Source: Lepturacanthus savala (lineage: Eukaryota > Chordata > Actinopteri > Scombriformes > Trichiuridae). Taken from it: a stretch of DNA of 64,000 nt. A program made the position numbers and the translations under genes. Shown in pieces: positions 1 to 9,687 of this stretch (position 1 is the first letter of the stretch; each line of letters starts with the position of its first letter). Under the pieces are notes generated by a model. It was not told the DNA's origin, ran no database searches, and saw nothing but the letters and a program-made list of their open reading frames with translations. Where the stretch lies: positions 27,044,038-27,108,037 of the forward strand of contig CM060477.1 of NCBI GenBank assembly GCA_030544235.1, given 5' to 3'.

Positions 1-1573
1 CGTTCTGCCCACAGGTTAAATTCCCGCCAGGCTCGTTGGGCTCTGTTCCTGGGGAGGTTTCGTTTCACCCTTACCTTCCGGCCGGGGTCCCGCAACACCA
101 AGCCTGACGCTCTCTCGCGTCAGTTTGACCCGGTATCAGACGGGGGGGGTGGTGGAGACCATTCTCCCTTCTGCATGTGTGGGTGGGGCGGCCAGATGGC
201 AGGTGGAGCGGGAGGTGCAGGAGGCCCTTGCTGACCAGCCGCCACCGGAGGGGTGTCCCCAGGGGAGGTTGTTCGTCGTGGAGGCGGTGCGGTCGGCGGT
301 ACTCCAGTGGGGGCACTCTTCCCACATTGCGTGCCACCCCGGCGTCCACCGCACTCTGGCGGTCGTGGGGCAGCGTTTTTGGTGGCCCACCATGGCAGCC
401 GACACCCGGAACTTTGTCGCCGCCTGCTCCGTCTGCGCTCGCAGCAAGGCGTCTCACCGCGCCCCTGCGGGACTGCTTCGGCCCCTGCCCATTCCCCCGC
501 GTCCCTGGTCACATATCGCGCTGGACTTCGTGACAGGCCTGCCCCCCGTCAGGCGGGATCACCGTCATCCTCACAGTCGTCGACTGGTTCTCCAAAGCCG
601 CCCACTTCGTGCCTCTACACAAGCTTCCCTCGGCGATGGAAACCGCACAGCTGATGGTCGAACACGTATTCCGGCTCCACGGAATCCCTGTGGACATTGT
701 TTCTGACCGGGGACCCCAGTTCACATCCCAAGTATGGAAGGCATTCTGCTGGGCGCTGGGGGCGTCGGTGAGTCTCTCCTCTGGCTTCCATCCGCAGACT
801 AACGGCCAGACGGAGCGGGCCAACCAGGATCTGGAGTCGGCACTCCGCTGTGTTGCTGCTGATCACCCCGCCTCCTGGTCGTCGCACCTCCCGTGGGTTG
901 AATATGCACACAACTCCCTGGTCAGCTCCGCCACAGGCATGTCTCCCTTTATGGCCTCCATAGGCTTCCAGCCCCCCCTGTTCCCTACGCAGGAGACTGG
1001 TGTTGCGGTCCCCTCGGTACGTGAGCACCTCAGGCGCGCCCATCGAGTCTGGAGGGAGACCAGAGCGGCCCTGCGGACCAGCGGCTTGCGGACCGGCATC
1101 GGATTCCCGCCCCGGACTATCGGCCAGGGCAGAAGGTGTGGCTCTCCTCCCGTGACCTCCCCCTCCAGGTGGAATCCAGGAAACTAGCCCCCAGGTACAT
1201 CGGTCCATTTGAAATAACCAAAATAATTAACCCCAGCGTAGTAAAGCTGAAGCTTCCCTCCAGTCTTAACATCCACCCAGCATTTCATGTCTCTCTGCTG
1301 AAGCCGGTAGTCTCCAGCCCTCTCAACCCTCCTACCGACCCCCTTCCGCCCCCCCGCCTCATTGACAACCACCCGGCATACACCACCGTTCGGCAGCTGC
1401 TGGATGTTTGCCGGCGAGGAAGGGGATTCCAGTTTCTAGTGGACTGGGAGGGGTACGGCCCAGAGGAGCGCTCCTGGGTCTCCCGTTCCCTGATTCTGGA
1501 CAATAGCCTCATCAGGGATTTTTATAGAAGATTCCCAAACAAGCCTGGTAGGGCGCCGGGTGGCGCCCATTGA
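1..1573 (+). pseudogene. Ty3/gypsy chromovirus pol 3' portion (RNase H end, integrase, chromodomain), frameshifted
   Basis: This is the 3' end of a Ty3/gypsy retrotransposon polyprotein whose 5' part lies left of the window. In order it shows the end of RNase H (frame 1, to about 145), the integrase zinc-binding region with an H-H-C-C pattern around 300-450, the integrase DDE core, and a C-terminal chromodomain (about 1375-1530) with the WEGYGPEERSW signature. The core has Asp in ALDFVTGLP, Asp in SDRGPQFTS and Glu in GQTERANQ. The reading frame changes at least three times: near a G run at about 141-150, near 545, and near 1085-1110. No single frame therefore encodes a working protein. An intact protein of this family would insert cDNA into chromatin. 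The copy is related to, but clearly a different family from, the copy at 49.7-54.2 kb. I am confident of the class and less so of the exact frameshift positions. Confidence 0.93.
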
Positions 1574-1584
1574 GGGGGGGGTAC

Positions 1585-2077
1585 TGTTGTGGTTTGGTTG
1601 TTGTTGTTGTGTGTTCTCTTTCCCCTAGTGTTTTTCCACAGAGTGGCGGGGCGTGGCCTGTGACGGTCTGCAGCTCGGGATGAGACGCAGCTCTCGGGGA
1701 TCAGCAATCAACCGGTCCCGTTATATACCCGGAAGCAACATTACACCGCCGCCGGATTATACTAGCCCATGTTGCCAGTGCTTTATGACCAAGCCTCGTC
1801 CCGGTACCAGTCTACATGTTCGCTGACGTTTCCTGATGTGTTTTTGGACTATTCCCTTTTTGTGCACTTACCGTTTTTTTCACAGCTCCTCCTGCCTTCT
1901 TCCGCTTCACGCCGTCCCCTACTCCAGAGAACCTGGCTCCCCCGTTCCTGGCTGCCTTCCCCCAGCCAGCGCCCTTAGTTTATTTTTGCACACCTTTTTG
2001 TTGGAATAAACCTCTTTTTGCACCGTACGCCCGTCTCTGTCTCTGCTCCGGGGTTCGGCAAAAACCAAACCCTCTCA
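1585..2077 (+). repeat. 3' LTR of the truncated gypsy element
   Basis: A G-rich polypurine tract (about 1571-1581) directly precedes TGTTGTGG, the expected start of a 3' LTR. A TATATA box lies at 1722-1727 and an AATAAA polyadenylation signal at 2005-2010. The right edge is an estimate: I place it at the CTCTCA near 2077 because LTRs usually end in CA. The partner 5' LTR is outside the window, so LTR identity and target duplication cannot be checked here. Confidence 0.75.
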
Positions 2078-2189
2078 GTATTCTGTGCATCATACTCCCA
2101 ATTCCATTGGCTTTAATTAAAATGTCTCATAATATCTAACGCATCTTCTAAAATGTCTTATAATTAGTACAATTAGTCCAATACTCAGT

Positions 2190-3087
2190 ATACTATTGCA
2201 TAGTGTTGCCATATGGCAATATGACATTTGACATGTGAGCATCATTGTCTCAGGACTGAAGGATGTCTTTTATTCAGAATTTTGGAAAATTTTCACCTAT
2301 TTCACTATTGACCTTACTATCTGGAGTAAGTAAACTTTATTCATTTATTTATTTTTTGTTTTTACATTTAATATATATTTAGAAACATTTCTTTTCTAAT
2401 ATGTTAAAATAGATTTGTTGCCATATGCAAATATGATAAATTCCTAGTGTATACAACCTAATGGAGTCTCATTGACTTACATAGTATGGAACTATCCTGA
2501 GACTATGTTTACTACGTTTTCTTTTTTATACACACATTTTTTATACTGTTATTTCTATTTTAATATCTTAACCTGCAGCTTACATGGTTATACTTGTATT
2601 ATACTCTTTATTTATACATATTTATATAATTATAAACATAATATGTATATATTTAGATATATATAAACATACTTATAGAGTTCATAATAATGTATATAAT
2701 GTGTACAAAATAACTGTGTAATTTCTTTCTATTTTTCCAATATTTCCACGTGCAATAATCTACTCATCTACCTCACCTTTACAATAACTATGTAGAAATA
2801 ATACAGGTGTGTGTATAGGCATTTACTTTTATGTTTATTATTTATTCATTTTCTCTATGTTGGTGTTGGTATTTAGGGTGTTTTTTAATTTATTTTATTT
2901 CTCCTTTTCTCTTCTGTTTGTGTGTCTTATAACACTGTTATAAGACAGAGGAACCTCCCAAAGGATCAATAAAGTAATCTAATCTGAAATATATATATCT
3001 ATTATATATTATTTAGGACATTTTCAGTAATAAAAACATTCAAAACGTTTTTTTTTGTCGAAGTATCATTTCATTCAATAAAGGTTT
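2190..3087 (-). repeat. TTAA/CCC-type MITE-like repeat, reverse copy, with internal insertions
   Basis: The left edge (TACTATTGCATAGTGTTGCC) and the right edge (AATAAAGGTTTAA) match, in reverse orientation and imperfectly, the two ends of the well-bounded element at 58948-59438. Inside, the stretch near 2400-2450 (a near GTTGCCATATG motif and a TTCCTAGTGTATAC-like motif) and the stretch near 3005-3050 (TTATTTAGGACATTTT) also match that element backwards. Between about 2455 and 2985 is unrelated AT-rich DNA that ends in a LINE-like tail, GGATCAATAAAGTAATCTAA. The copy is old, and its edges are approximate. Confidence 0.5.
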
Positions 3088-3090
3088 AAC

Positions 3091-4239
3091 ATATTTTCTG
3101 TATTCATATGAACAGAGAGCAGCTCCCATTATGAAAACATCTTTTTTCTCCTCCTCTGTAATTTCAGGTTCAGGTGAAGCAGTAACGTTAACACTCGTGA
3201 CACCGAGGTCAAACACCGTGTGTCTGAAACTTCCTGCTGCATCTCCTGCCTTTTCAGTCTATGTTTCATATCTTTTCTTCCTCTTTTTCTTTGTGTCTGT
3301 TTGTGCACTCTCCAGACCTCATTTTTTTTTCCTCACAGTTTCCAGCTACTTGACTCCCCGCATCCTCAGCGCCACGAGGTCAGACGCCACCTTGGGTGCT
3401 TATCAGCCGACGGTGGCGGGGGCTCCTTCTGAGTCAAAAGCGAGGTCGCACCCCCCCCCACCGCTACTCCACACCGACACTGAATTATTGAGTGCCTCTA
3501 CCTGCTCCACAATCATCACTCTACCAGCGAGGGCCCAGAGGCACAATTCACAGTCTGGTGGAGAGAAAAAAAAATAGGTAAAAAAATAAAAAATTACACT
3601 CTCTTCAAAGGCAAACATGTATCTTAGTGCTTTGATGTAATGGAATGGATGGAGAAAGGGGAGGCGGGGGGCAGGTTTACCTTGGGCTGAGAGGTGTGAT
3701 CCAGGACCAGAGACACAGAGACATGTCATGTCTGACAACTTCCTTACCCTGGCCTCTCCAGGACAGCGAGTGGCTTAAAAACCTTTGAAATGAATATAAT
3801 TTCTAAACAAATTCAGTCGGTCAGCGGTGCCAAATAGCTTAAGGGATTAGAGCGTTTTAATTTGTAAAACAAATGGCTGGAACCAGATACAGAAGCTGCA
3901 TTGGATTCACTTCTCAATTTACAAATTAAAAAGTGGCTCTGTGAGGAGGTTACATGGGGTTCAGTTCAGTCTGAGTCAAACTACAGAGAAAAAAAAGACT
4001 TTTCTTCATGAGTTCTGGCTTGTGAACCTGATCCAGGAGTCCTGCAACCTTTACCAACAAAAGACATATTAAAAAAAAAAGTCTGTCTGGAGTTGCAGAA
4101 TGATCCTTATGGTTAAAACACATTTTTTTGTGGGAGTCGCAAGCGAATTTGTTGCACAGCACAGATCACAGCAAACAGGAAGTGAAACGCTGGATACAGC
4201 ATAAAGCATCCGTTCAGTTTTAGAAGTAAAATAAAATTT
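3091..4239. other. Unique AT-rich intergenic DNA, no supported gene
   Basis: Both strands hold only short open frames rich in Ser, Phe and Leu from pyrimidine runs. I see no domain, splice structure or repeat edge. The open frame at 3131-3577 looks like chance. Confidence 0.6.
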
Positions 4240-4720
4240 CAATAATAAAATAGCTAATTTATACTTTAAGCCAAGTTGATCTTATTTTGAGAAATTATTT
4301 TGACCCAAATCAGGAAAAAAACAAACTTGAAATAATCAAAATTACCTGATAATGCAATAATAAAAATGAAATGAAATAAATTTCAAAAATAAAAAGGCTA
4401 ATTTATACTTGATCTGAGTCAATTTAATCTAATTTTGAGAAAATGTTGTAAATCAACCCAAATCAAGGAAAAATAAGCTTGAAATAAGCTAAATTACTAG
4501 TTAATGCAATAAGATAATTCTATACAATATTAGACTAATTGTACTTAATATTATAGATTTTCACTTGTGATTGTGAAGACTTGAAATATTTCATGTATGT
4601 GTAATAAATTGATATAAGAATTTCACTCTGAATTGACAAAAAATATTGAACTTTTTTTTACAAAATATAATAATAAATATGCACCTATTGGAATTTCAGT
4701 GTGATTAACACTGGTACATT
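4240..4720. repeat. Degenerate fragments of the CACTGCAAAA-type MITE family
   Basis: Phrases such as GCTAATTTATACTTTAAGCC, GATCTTATTTTGAGAAA and AAATCAGGAAAAA recur in two tandem-like blocks (4240-4330 and 4390-4530). They resemble the interior of the MITEs at 22471-23237 and 46605-46850. I cannot place clean ends. Confidence 0.4.
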
Positions 4721-4750
4721 ACATGTATAATTACAGCCATGCCTATATCA

Positions 4751-5072
4751 TAGGGCGGCAACTAATGACTATTTTAATAGTCAATTAGTCTATTGAATAT
4801 TGAAACGATTAATCAATCAGTTGTTTGGTTCATGAAATGGTGTAAAATGTCAATATCTATTTCCCAAAGCTGAAACTGCTGTTTTTTTTTTTGTCCAGAC
4901 CAACACTCCACAACCCAAAAATCATCAGTTTACTATCATAGTGGTGTGACTAGTGATTGACTAGTGGTTTCTTTTTTTAAAAAATAAAACTCAAATCTAT
5001 TAATCGATTATCATAACAGTTGACCGTTAATGTAATAATTATCAACTAATTGATTAACCGTTAAGGCTCTAA
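4751..5072 (+). repeat. Dispersed repeat with ATTAATCGATTA-rich ends (family A)
   Basis: The unit starts with AGGGCGGCAACTAATGAC and ends with ACTAATTGATTAACCGTTAAGG. These ends are roughly inverted repeats of each other. The interior carries GTTCATGAAATGGTGTAAAATGTC and a GTCCAGACCAACA segment. Related copies lie at about 26860-27168 (reverse), 27719-27815 (partial) and 42428-42652. It has the form of a non-autonomous DNA transposon that is common in fish genomes; the family name is not known to me. Confidence 0.6.
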
Positions 5073-6252
5073 CATACTGCTGCTAATATCTTCTGCAGGA
5101 TTGCATTGATTTTATTTGTTCCAAACCATTTGATGGAAGTGCCCGAAATTAGCATTTTCCTTTTTTTGATTTGAAAAATTTGATTAAAGTTATTTAAGTA
5201 TTACTCAAGTCAAGTAAATATCAGTAGTATCTCATATCAGTAAACTACTCATTTTGACCCACAATGACCACAATCAGAAAATGCTTCTATGGGATGTGTT
5301 GTCAGCTAATAACACATTAAGTTTGAAGGACAACTGTTTTATCCACTAGATGCTTCAATAGGATGGATGGCTTTCAAGGTCACCCTCTTATTTATTTATT
5401 TTCCAGCCAAGATGGTGAGATGTATGTGATAATCATAGTAGCCTGTTATCAGATGGGGCCAAGCAATTCAGATCTAATCAGCACGGTGTGATAATGTTTT
5501 TCCCTTCATCTGACATAAGGTAAGACAAAGGAGGCCAGGTGACTCGGATGAGCTTTTTTTTTCCCCCCAGTCAATCTCCCGTAGCAAAATGGAATCTCAC
5601 ATGAATTCACACAGTGCGGAAACTTTAAGATTAATGTGACTATCCCTGCAAGAGACAGAACATGGTGATAACGCTCGCCGCTGCTGTCAAGATGCTGTTT
5701 ACGCTCGCATAATTTTCATTGTATTGGTTGCTGATGGCTTTAGCTGAGGCGAAACGGTTATAATATTTGAGGAAGAGAAAAACCTGCACCCCCCACAACC
5801 CACCCTCATCCTCACCTCCTCCTCTTGTTGTTCACCTTGCCTGGGAGGTTCAGACTAGCTTCACTTTATCCCACTTTTTCTTCTCAAATAGCTGAGGTGG
5901 ACACAGTGATGGGTGTTTCATAGCAACACTTAAACACACCATTTATGTCTCAGTGTCATATCTGGCTGGAGGTGCTGAGGATTACATGAAGAATGTGGGA
6001 AAAGCAGATCTCTCAGTCTTATCACTCTCCCTTCTCTGACTATATATATATATATATATTAGGATATGTTAGGTTTGGGTCGATATCAAAAACGTAATAT
6101 TGTGATATATTGAGATATGTGATATATCCAGCCAAAATATGGGGCTGCAAAACAAAACAACACGTTCACATTTTTGCCATTTTCTCAGTTTCCAAGTAAT
6201 TTTTGCCACAAACACACACACACACACACACTCACACTCATGCACGCGTGTA
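5073..6252. other. Unique intergenic DNA with short TA and CA microsatellites
   Basis: No gene is supported. A (TA)n run lies near 6040-6058 and a (CA)n run at about 6212-6235, just before the tRNA array begins. The part at 5440-6030 is less AT-rich and contains no repeat I recognise. Confidence 0.6.
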
Positions 6253-6336
6253 ATTTCAGGAATCTCACATATTCCAGAAAAGACTTAAGTAAAACAATGG
6301 ATTAACAATGGATCAAGTTCCTCAGACGCACATGGA

Positions 6337-6408
6337 GCCGTTATCGTATAGTGGTTAGTACTCTGCGTTGTGGTCGCAGCAACCCCAGATCGAATCTGGG
6401 TCACGGCA
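6337..6408 (+). tRNA. tRNA-His (GTG), copy 1
   Basis: A 72-nt tRNA with anticodon stem CTGCG/CGCAG around the loop TTGTGGT, giving anticodon GTG for histidine. The T stem CCCAG/CTGGG is perfect. It closely resembles the vertebrate tRNA-His gene. The acceptor stem GCCGTTA/TCACGGC has one T-C mismatch at position 6, and the T loop starts with A where T is expected. The discriminator A is at 6408. It may be functional but is weaker than copy 2. Confidence 0.85.
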
Positions 6409-6527
6409 GATGTCTGAGCATGAATGTTATACTTTGAGAATTTCATTGATTCCAACCACAAATTCTAAATGTTAACTTGTCAAATGAGGGATATTTTCCT
6501 GTTCCAGTGCTGTGCAAACTAAACAGA

Positions 6528-6600
6528 GGGCTAGTGGCGCGATGGATAACGCGCCTGACTACGGATCAGAAGATTCTAGGTTTGACTCCTGGCTAGCTCG
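6528..6600 (+). tRNA. tRNA-Arg (ACG), copy 1
   Basis: A 73-nt tRNA in which GGGCTAG pairs with CTAGCTC (one G-U) and the anticodon loop CTACGGA gives ACG, read as ICG for arginine. The anticodon stem top pair is C-A, and the T loop reads TTTGACT where TTCGACT is expected, so the B box is weakened. The vertebrate tRNA-Arg(ACG) body, including GGCGCGATGGATAACGCG, is otherwise kept. Confidence 0.8.
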
Positions 6601-6708
6601 GTGTCATGTTTATTTAAAAATCCTGGAATTTCAGGAATCTCACATATTCCAGAAAAGACTTAAGTAAAAGAATGGATTAACTCAACGAGTTCCTCAGACC
6701 CACATGGA

Positions 6709-6780
6709 GCCGTGATCGTATAGTGGTTAGTACTCTGCGTTGTGGTCGCAGCAACCCCAGTTCAAATCTGGGTCACGGCA
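6709..6780 (+). tRNA. tRNA-His (GTG), copy 2 (best-preserved)
   Basis: The acceptor stem GCCGTGA/TCACGGC is fully paired, the anticodon stem is CTGCG/CGCAG with anticodon GTG, and the T stem CCCAG/CTGGG is perfect. The T loop TTCAAAT has a purine at position 57, as allowed. A TTTT tract lies about 22 nt downstream and could end RNA polymerase III transcription. This is the strongest His gene in the array. The mature tRNA would gain its 5' extra G after transcription, as in other eukaryotes. Confidence 0.92.
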
Positions 6781-6898
6781 GAGGTCTGAGCATGAATGTT
6801 AAACTTTTATAATTTCATTGATTCCAACCACAAATTCTAAATGTTAACTGGCCAAATGAGGGATATTTTCCGGTGCCAGTCACTCTGCAACTCAAAGA

Positions 6899-6966
6899 GA
6901 TGCCCAGCGGTGCAATGGATATCGTGTCTGACTACGGATCAGAAGATTCTACGTTCGACTCCTGGT
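6899..6966 (+). pseudogene. tRNA-Arg (ACG) pseudogene, copy 2, 3' truncated
   Basis: The anticodon arm (CTGACTACGGATCAG) and the T arm up to CGACTCCTGG are present. The 3' acceptor strand is missing, and the sequence runs straight into the spacer phrase TTTCAGGAATCTCAC. The 5' end and D arm are also mutated (GATATCGTG). It cannot form a cloverleaf. Confidence 0.85.
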
Positions 6967-7045
6967 TTCAGGAATCTCACATATTCCAGAAAAGACTGAA
7001 GTAAAACAATGGATTAACTCAACAAGGTGCTACAAAACACATGGA

Positions 7046-7117
7046 GCCGTTATCGTATACTGGTTAGTACTCTGCGTTGTGGTTGCAGCAACCCTGGTTC
7101 GAATCCGGGTCATGGCA
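7046..7117 (+). tRNA. tRNA-His (GTG), copy 3
   Basis: Anticodon GTG in loop TTGTGGT. The anticodon stem is CTGCG/TGCAG with one G-U. The acceptor GCCGTTA/TCATGGC has one T-C mismatch and one G-U. The T loop TTCGAAT is canonical. The D region reads ATACTGG where most copies read ATAGTGG. It is probably a weak or inactive gene. Confidence 0.75.
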
Positions 7118-7223
7118 TGAGCATGACTGTTAAACTTTGAGAATTTCATTGATTCCAACCACAAATTCTAAATGGTCAAATGAGGGATATTTTCCTGTTC
7201 CAGTCACTGTCAAGCTAAACAGA

Positions 7224-7296
7224 GGGCTACTGGAGCAATGGATAACGCGTCTGACTACGGATCAGAAGATTCTAGGTTTGACTCCTGGCTAGCTCG
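7224..7296 (+). tRNA. tRNA-Arg (ACG), copy 3
   Basis: The 73-nt body has a complete anticodon arm (TCTGA/TCAGA) and anticodon ACG. The acceptor is GGGCTAC/CTAGCTC with a mismatch at the last pair. The T loop is TTTGACT. The D arm TGGAGCAATGGATAACGCG differs from the usual TGGCGCAATGG. Marginal but possibly expressed. Confidence 0.75.
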
Positions 7297-7405
7297 GTGT
7301 CATGTTTATTTAAAAATCCTTAGAATTTCTGGAATCTCACATATTCCAGAAAAGACTTAAATAAAAGAATGGATTAACTTAACAAGGTCCTCAGATTTGC
7401 GTGGA

Positions 7406-7477
7406 GCCGTGATCGTATAGTGCTTAGTACTCTGCGTTGTGGTCACAGCAACCCCAGTTCGAATCTGGGTCACGGCA
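7406..7477 (+). tRNA. tRNA-His (GTG), copy 4
   Basis: The acceptor stem is perfect (GCCGTGA/TCACGGC) and the T loop TTCGAAT is canonical. The anticodon stem CTGCG/CACAG has one C-A mismatch, and the D loop has GC where GG is expected. Anticodon GTG is intact. Function is uncertain. Confidence 0.78.
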
Positions 7478-7544
7478 GATATCTGGGCATGAATGTTAAA
7501 CTCTCAGAATTTCATTGATTCCAAACTCAAATTCTAAATGGTCA

Positions 7545-7568
7545 AATGAGGGAATCTGGGTCACGGCA
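7545..7568 (+). pseudogene. tRNA-His 3' end remnant at a repeat-unit junction
   Basis: Spacer text that normally continues GTCAAATGAGGGATATTTT switches after GAGGG to AATCTGGGTCACGGCA, the last 16 nt of tRNA-His, and then to the normal post-His spacer again. This is the scar of a deletion or unequal crossover that removed the rest of one unit. It explains the 457-bp gap between His copies 4 and 5. Confidence 0.8.
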
Positions 7569-7681
7569 TATGGCTGAGCATGAATGTTAGACTTCTATAA
7601 TTTCATTGATTCCAACCACAAATTCTAAATGGTCAAATGAGGGATATTTTCCTATTCCAGTCACTGTGCAAGCTAAACAGA

Positions 7682-7754
7682 GGGCTAGTGGCGCAATGGA
7701 TAATGCGTCTGACTACGGATCAGAAGATTCTAGGTTCGACTCCTGGCTAGCTCG
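7682..7754 (+). tRNA. tRNA-Arg (ACG), copy 4 (best-preserved)
   Basis: The acceptor GGGCTAG/CTAGCTC is paired (one G-U), the D arm is GGCGCAATGGATAATGCG, the anticodon stem TCTGA/TCAGA is perfect with loop CTACGGA, and the T arm CTAGG-TTCGACT-CCTGG has a canonical B box. This is the copy closest to vertebrate tRNA-Arg(ACG) and the best candidate for a working Arg gene here. The downstream flank has TTTATTT but no TTTT run. Confidence 0.9.
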
Positions 7755-7862
7755 GTGTCATGTTTATTTAAAAATCCTGGAATTTCAGAAATCTCACATA
7801 TTCCAGAGAAGACTTAAGTAAAACAATGGTTTAACTCAACAAGGTCCTCAGATTCACGTGGA

Positions 7863-7934
7863 GCCGTGATCGTATACTGGTTAGTACTCTGCGTTGTGGT
7901 CGCAGCAACCCTGGTTCGAATCCGGGTCATGGCA
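7863..7934 (+). tRNA. tRNA-His (GTG), copy 5
   Basis: The acceptor GCCGTGA/TCATGGC has one G-U. The anticodon stem is perfect with anticodon GTG. The T arm CCTGG-TTCGAAT-CCGGG closes with a T-G pair. The D region reads ATACTGG, as in copy 3. It is plausible as a functional gene. Confidence 0.82.
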
Positions 7935-8053
7935 GGTGTCTGAGCATGAATATTAAACTTTCAGAATTTCATTGATTCCAACCACAAATTCTAAATGTTA
8001 ATGGCCAAATGAGGGATATTTTCCAGTGCCAGTCACTCTGCAACTCAAAGAGA

Positions 8054-8126
8054 CGCCTAGTGGAGCAATGGATTTCACGTCTGACTACGAATCAGAAGAT
8101 TCTAGGTTTGACTCCTGGCTAGCTCG
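8054..8126 (+). pseudogene. tRNA-Arg (ACG) pseudogene, copy 5
   Basis: The 3' half and anticodon ACG remain. The 5' acceptor strand (CGCCTAG) no longer pairs well with CTAGCTC, the D arm has decayed (GGATTTCACG), and the anticodon loop reads CTACGAA. It is likely non-functional. Confidence 0.7.
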
Positions 8127-8235
8127 GTGTCATGTTTATTTAAAAATCCTGGAATTTCAGGAATCTCACATAATCCTACAAAAGACTTTAGTAAAAGAAT
8201 GGATTAACTCAACGAGTTCCTCAGACCCACATGGA

Positions 8236-8307
8236 GCCGTGATCGTATAGTGGTTAGTACTCTGCGTTGTGGTCGCAGCAACCCCAGTTTGAATCTGGGT
8301 CACAGCA
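8236..8307 (+). tRNA. tRNA-His (GTG), copy 6
   Basis: Anticodon arm and T stem are intact with anticodon GTG. The acceptor GCCGTGA/TCACAGC has one C-A mismatch, and the T loop is TTTGAAT, weakening the B box. A TTTT tract follows about 24 nt downstream. Possibly functional but weaker than copy 2. Confidence 0.75.
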
Positions 8308-8427
8308 GATGTCTGAGCATGAATGTTAAACTTTTATAATTTCATTGATTCCAACCACAAATTCTAAATGTTAACTGGCCAAATGAGGGATATTTTCCCG
8401 TTCCAGTCACTGTGCAAGCTAAATAGA

Positions 8428-8455
8428 GGTCTAGTCGAGCAATGGATAACGCGTG
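8428..8455 (+). pseudogene. tRNA-Arg 5' fragment at the array's right edge
   Basis: Only the acceptor 5' strand and D arm (CTAGTCGAGCAATGGATAAC) are present. The sequence leaves tRNA homology at about 8455 and becomes AT-rich unique DNA. It marks where the array was cut. Confidence 0.8.
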
Positions 8456-9596
8456 TAACTAAATATTACTTGATTGCTAAATATTTGCTTGATGCTAAAT
8501 CCTGAAGATTTTTCAGTTCATAAAGTAAATATACAAGTTTTTAAAGAAAAAATGCAGACCTTGCTATTTTTTTTAACAGCCAAGTAACAAAAAACATTAA
8601 TACATTTCACATTTTTTGGATGAGGATATAAAAAATGCAGTTTTCCCATTGCATCAAAACAAATTGCATAATTTTTATAAGGATTTGGGGATTTTTTTAC
8701 TCGCGTTTTTAAATATATTTATTTAGTAAATTAAATACATATATTATTATTATTATTATCATTATATATATTATAGTAAATTAAAAGTGATGGATAAAAT
8801 CTATTCAAATAAAAATAAATGCTGCACTCGGTTCAGCAGCGACTCGCTAACTTCGTCTTGTCTGCTGCTCGGTGGTTTGTGAGTCAACTTTTTCTACTGG
8901 AAACAGCTGGAATCCAGGGTTGTGGAGAGCACTGAGACTGAACCCAGCTCAAACAGGATAAAACGCTCCGTAGAGCTGAGGTGATAATTCACCGTTTGGT
9001 CACTCTAATGCTGGAGATGTGTCCGTTCCACCAGACTCCGGCTCAGTCACGGCTTAGCTGGGTCTCAGTATCACTGGAGCTGCTTCAGGAACAGAATCGT
9101 CTGATCTTCACTGGACACTTTACAAAATACTCTGGTTTTACTGAAACATTCTGTCTTTCACACGCATTTATACATGTTTGCAGTTCCTTGAAATACTTCA
9201 CTCTGCTAATCAGTTTGAACAAATTATTTATTTTCATTTTTCATTCAACACACGTTTTCCAAGTATGAAACATTTAACCCAGTATTAGTTCCATATACTT
9301 TCTCTGAAATCACTCATTTTAAATGTCAACACAGCCGATGCTGTCACCAGCCTGTATTTTATGTCTAGGATGTCTCATGTTGTGTCACACAATACTGATT
9401 TTATCTGCAGCTCATAAGCCTGTAATAATATAACATAAACATGACATTTATATGATAGAACATATTTCATTTCAACAGCCATTTCAACAGCCATGCATTT
9501 ATATACATTTAGAAATGATCATCAGATTTCATAGATAGACTGTGGATAGTGGACAAAGTAAAAAAAAAAAAAAAGCAGCATTTAAGGCAGTTGATG
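8456..9596. other. Unique intergenic DNA
   Basis: AT-rich to 8820, then a more balanced stretch (8820-9260) with one short open frame on the plus strand (8981-9268). That frame shows no recognisable domain and I do not call it a gene. Confidence 0.5.
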
Positions 9597-9650
9597 CACA
9601 CACACAAACACACACACACAGACACAGACACACACACACACAGACACACA

Positions 9651-9684
<34 letters not shown>
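9597..9684. repeat. (CA)n microsatellite
   Basis: About 88 bp of CA dinucleotides with scattered G interruptions (CAGACACAGACA). Confidence 0.97.

Positions 9685-9685
<1 letters not shown>

Positions 9686-9687
<2 letters not shown>

Larger units (their letters stand above)
6253..8456 (+). repeat. Tandem array of tRNA-His / tRNA-Arg repeat units
   Basis: Six copies of a unit lie head to tail. Each unit contains a tRNA-His(GTG), a spacer of about 120 bp, a tRNA-Arg(ACG), and a spacer that carries the phrase GGAATCTCACATATTCCAG. The distances between successive His starts are 372, 337, 360, 457 and 373 bp. Both spacers are conserved between copies, so the whole unit was amplified, not just the tRNA genes. 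The array ends inside the sixth Arg gene at about 8455. Confidence 0.92.

Noticed and set aside
3131..3577. 148-codon open frame
   Set aside because: Low-complexity Ser/Phe content from pyrimidine runs, no domain, no splice or repeat support.
7606..8250. Open frames of 71 and 74 codons sharing a SDYGSEDSRFDSWLAR-like peptide
   Set aside because: They are translations of the tRNA-Arg copies and their spacer in the tandem array, not proteins.
6253..8456. CRISPR-like array (regular repeats and spacers)
   Set aside because: The repeats are tRNA genes with conserved spacers in a vertebrate genome; no cas genes and no unique spacers.
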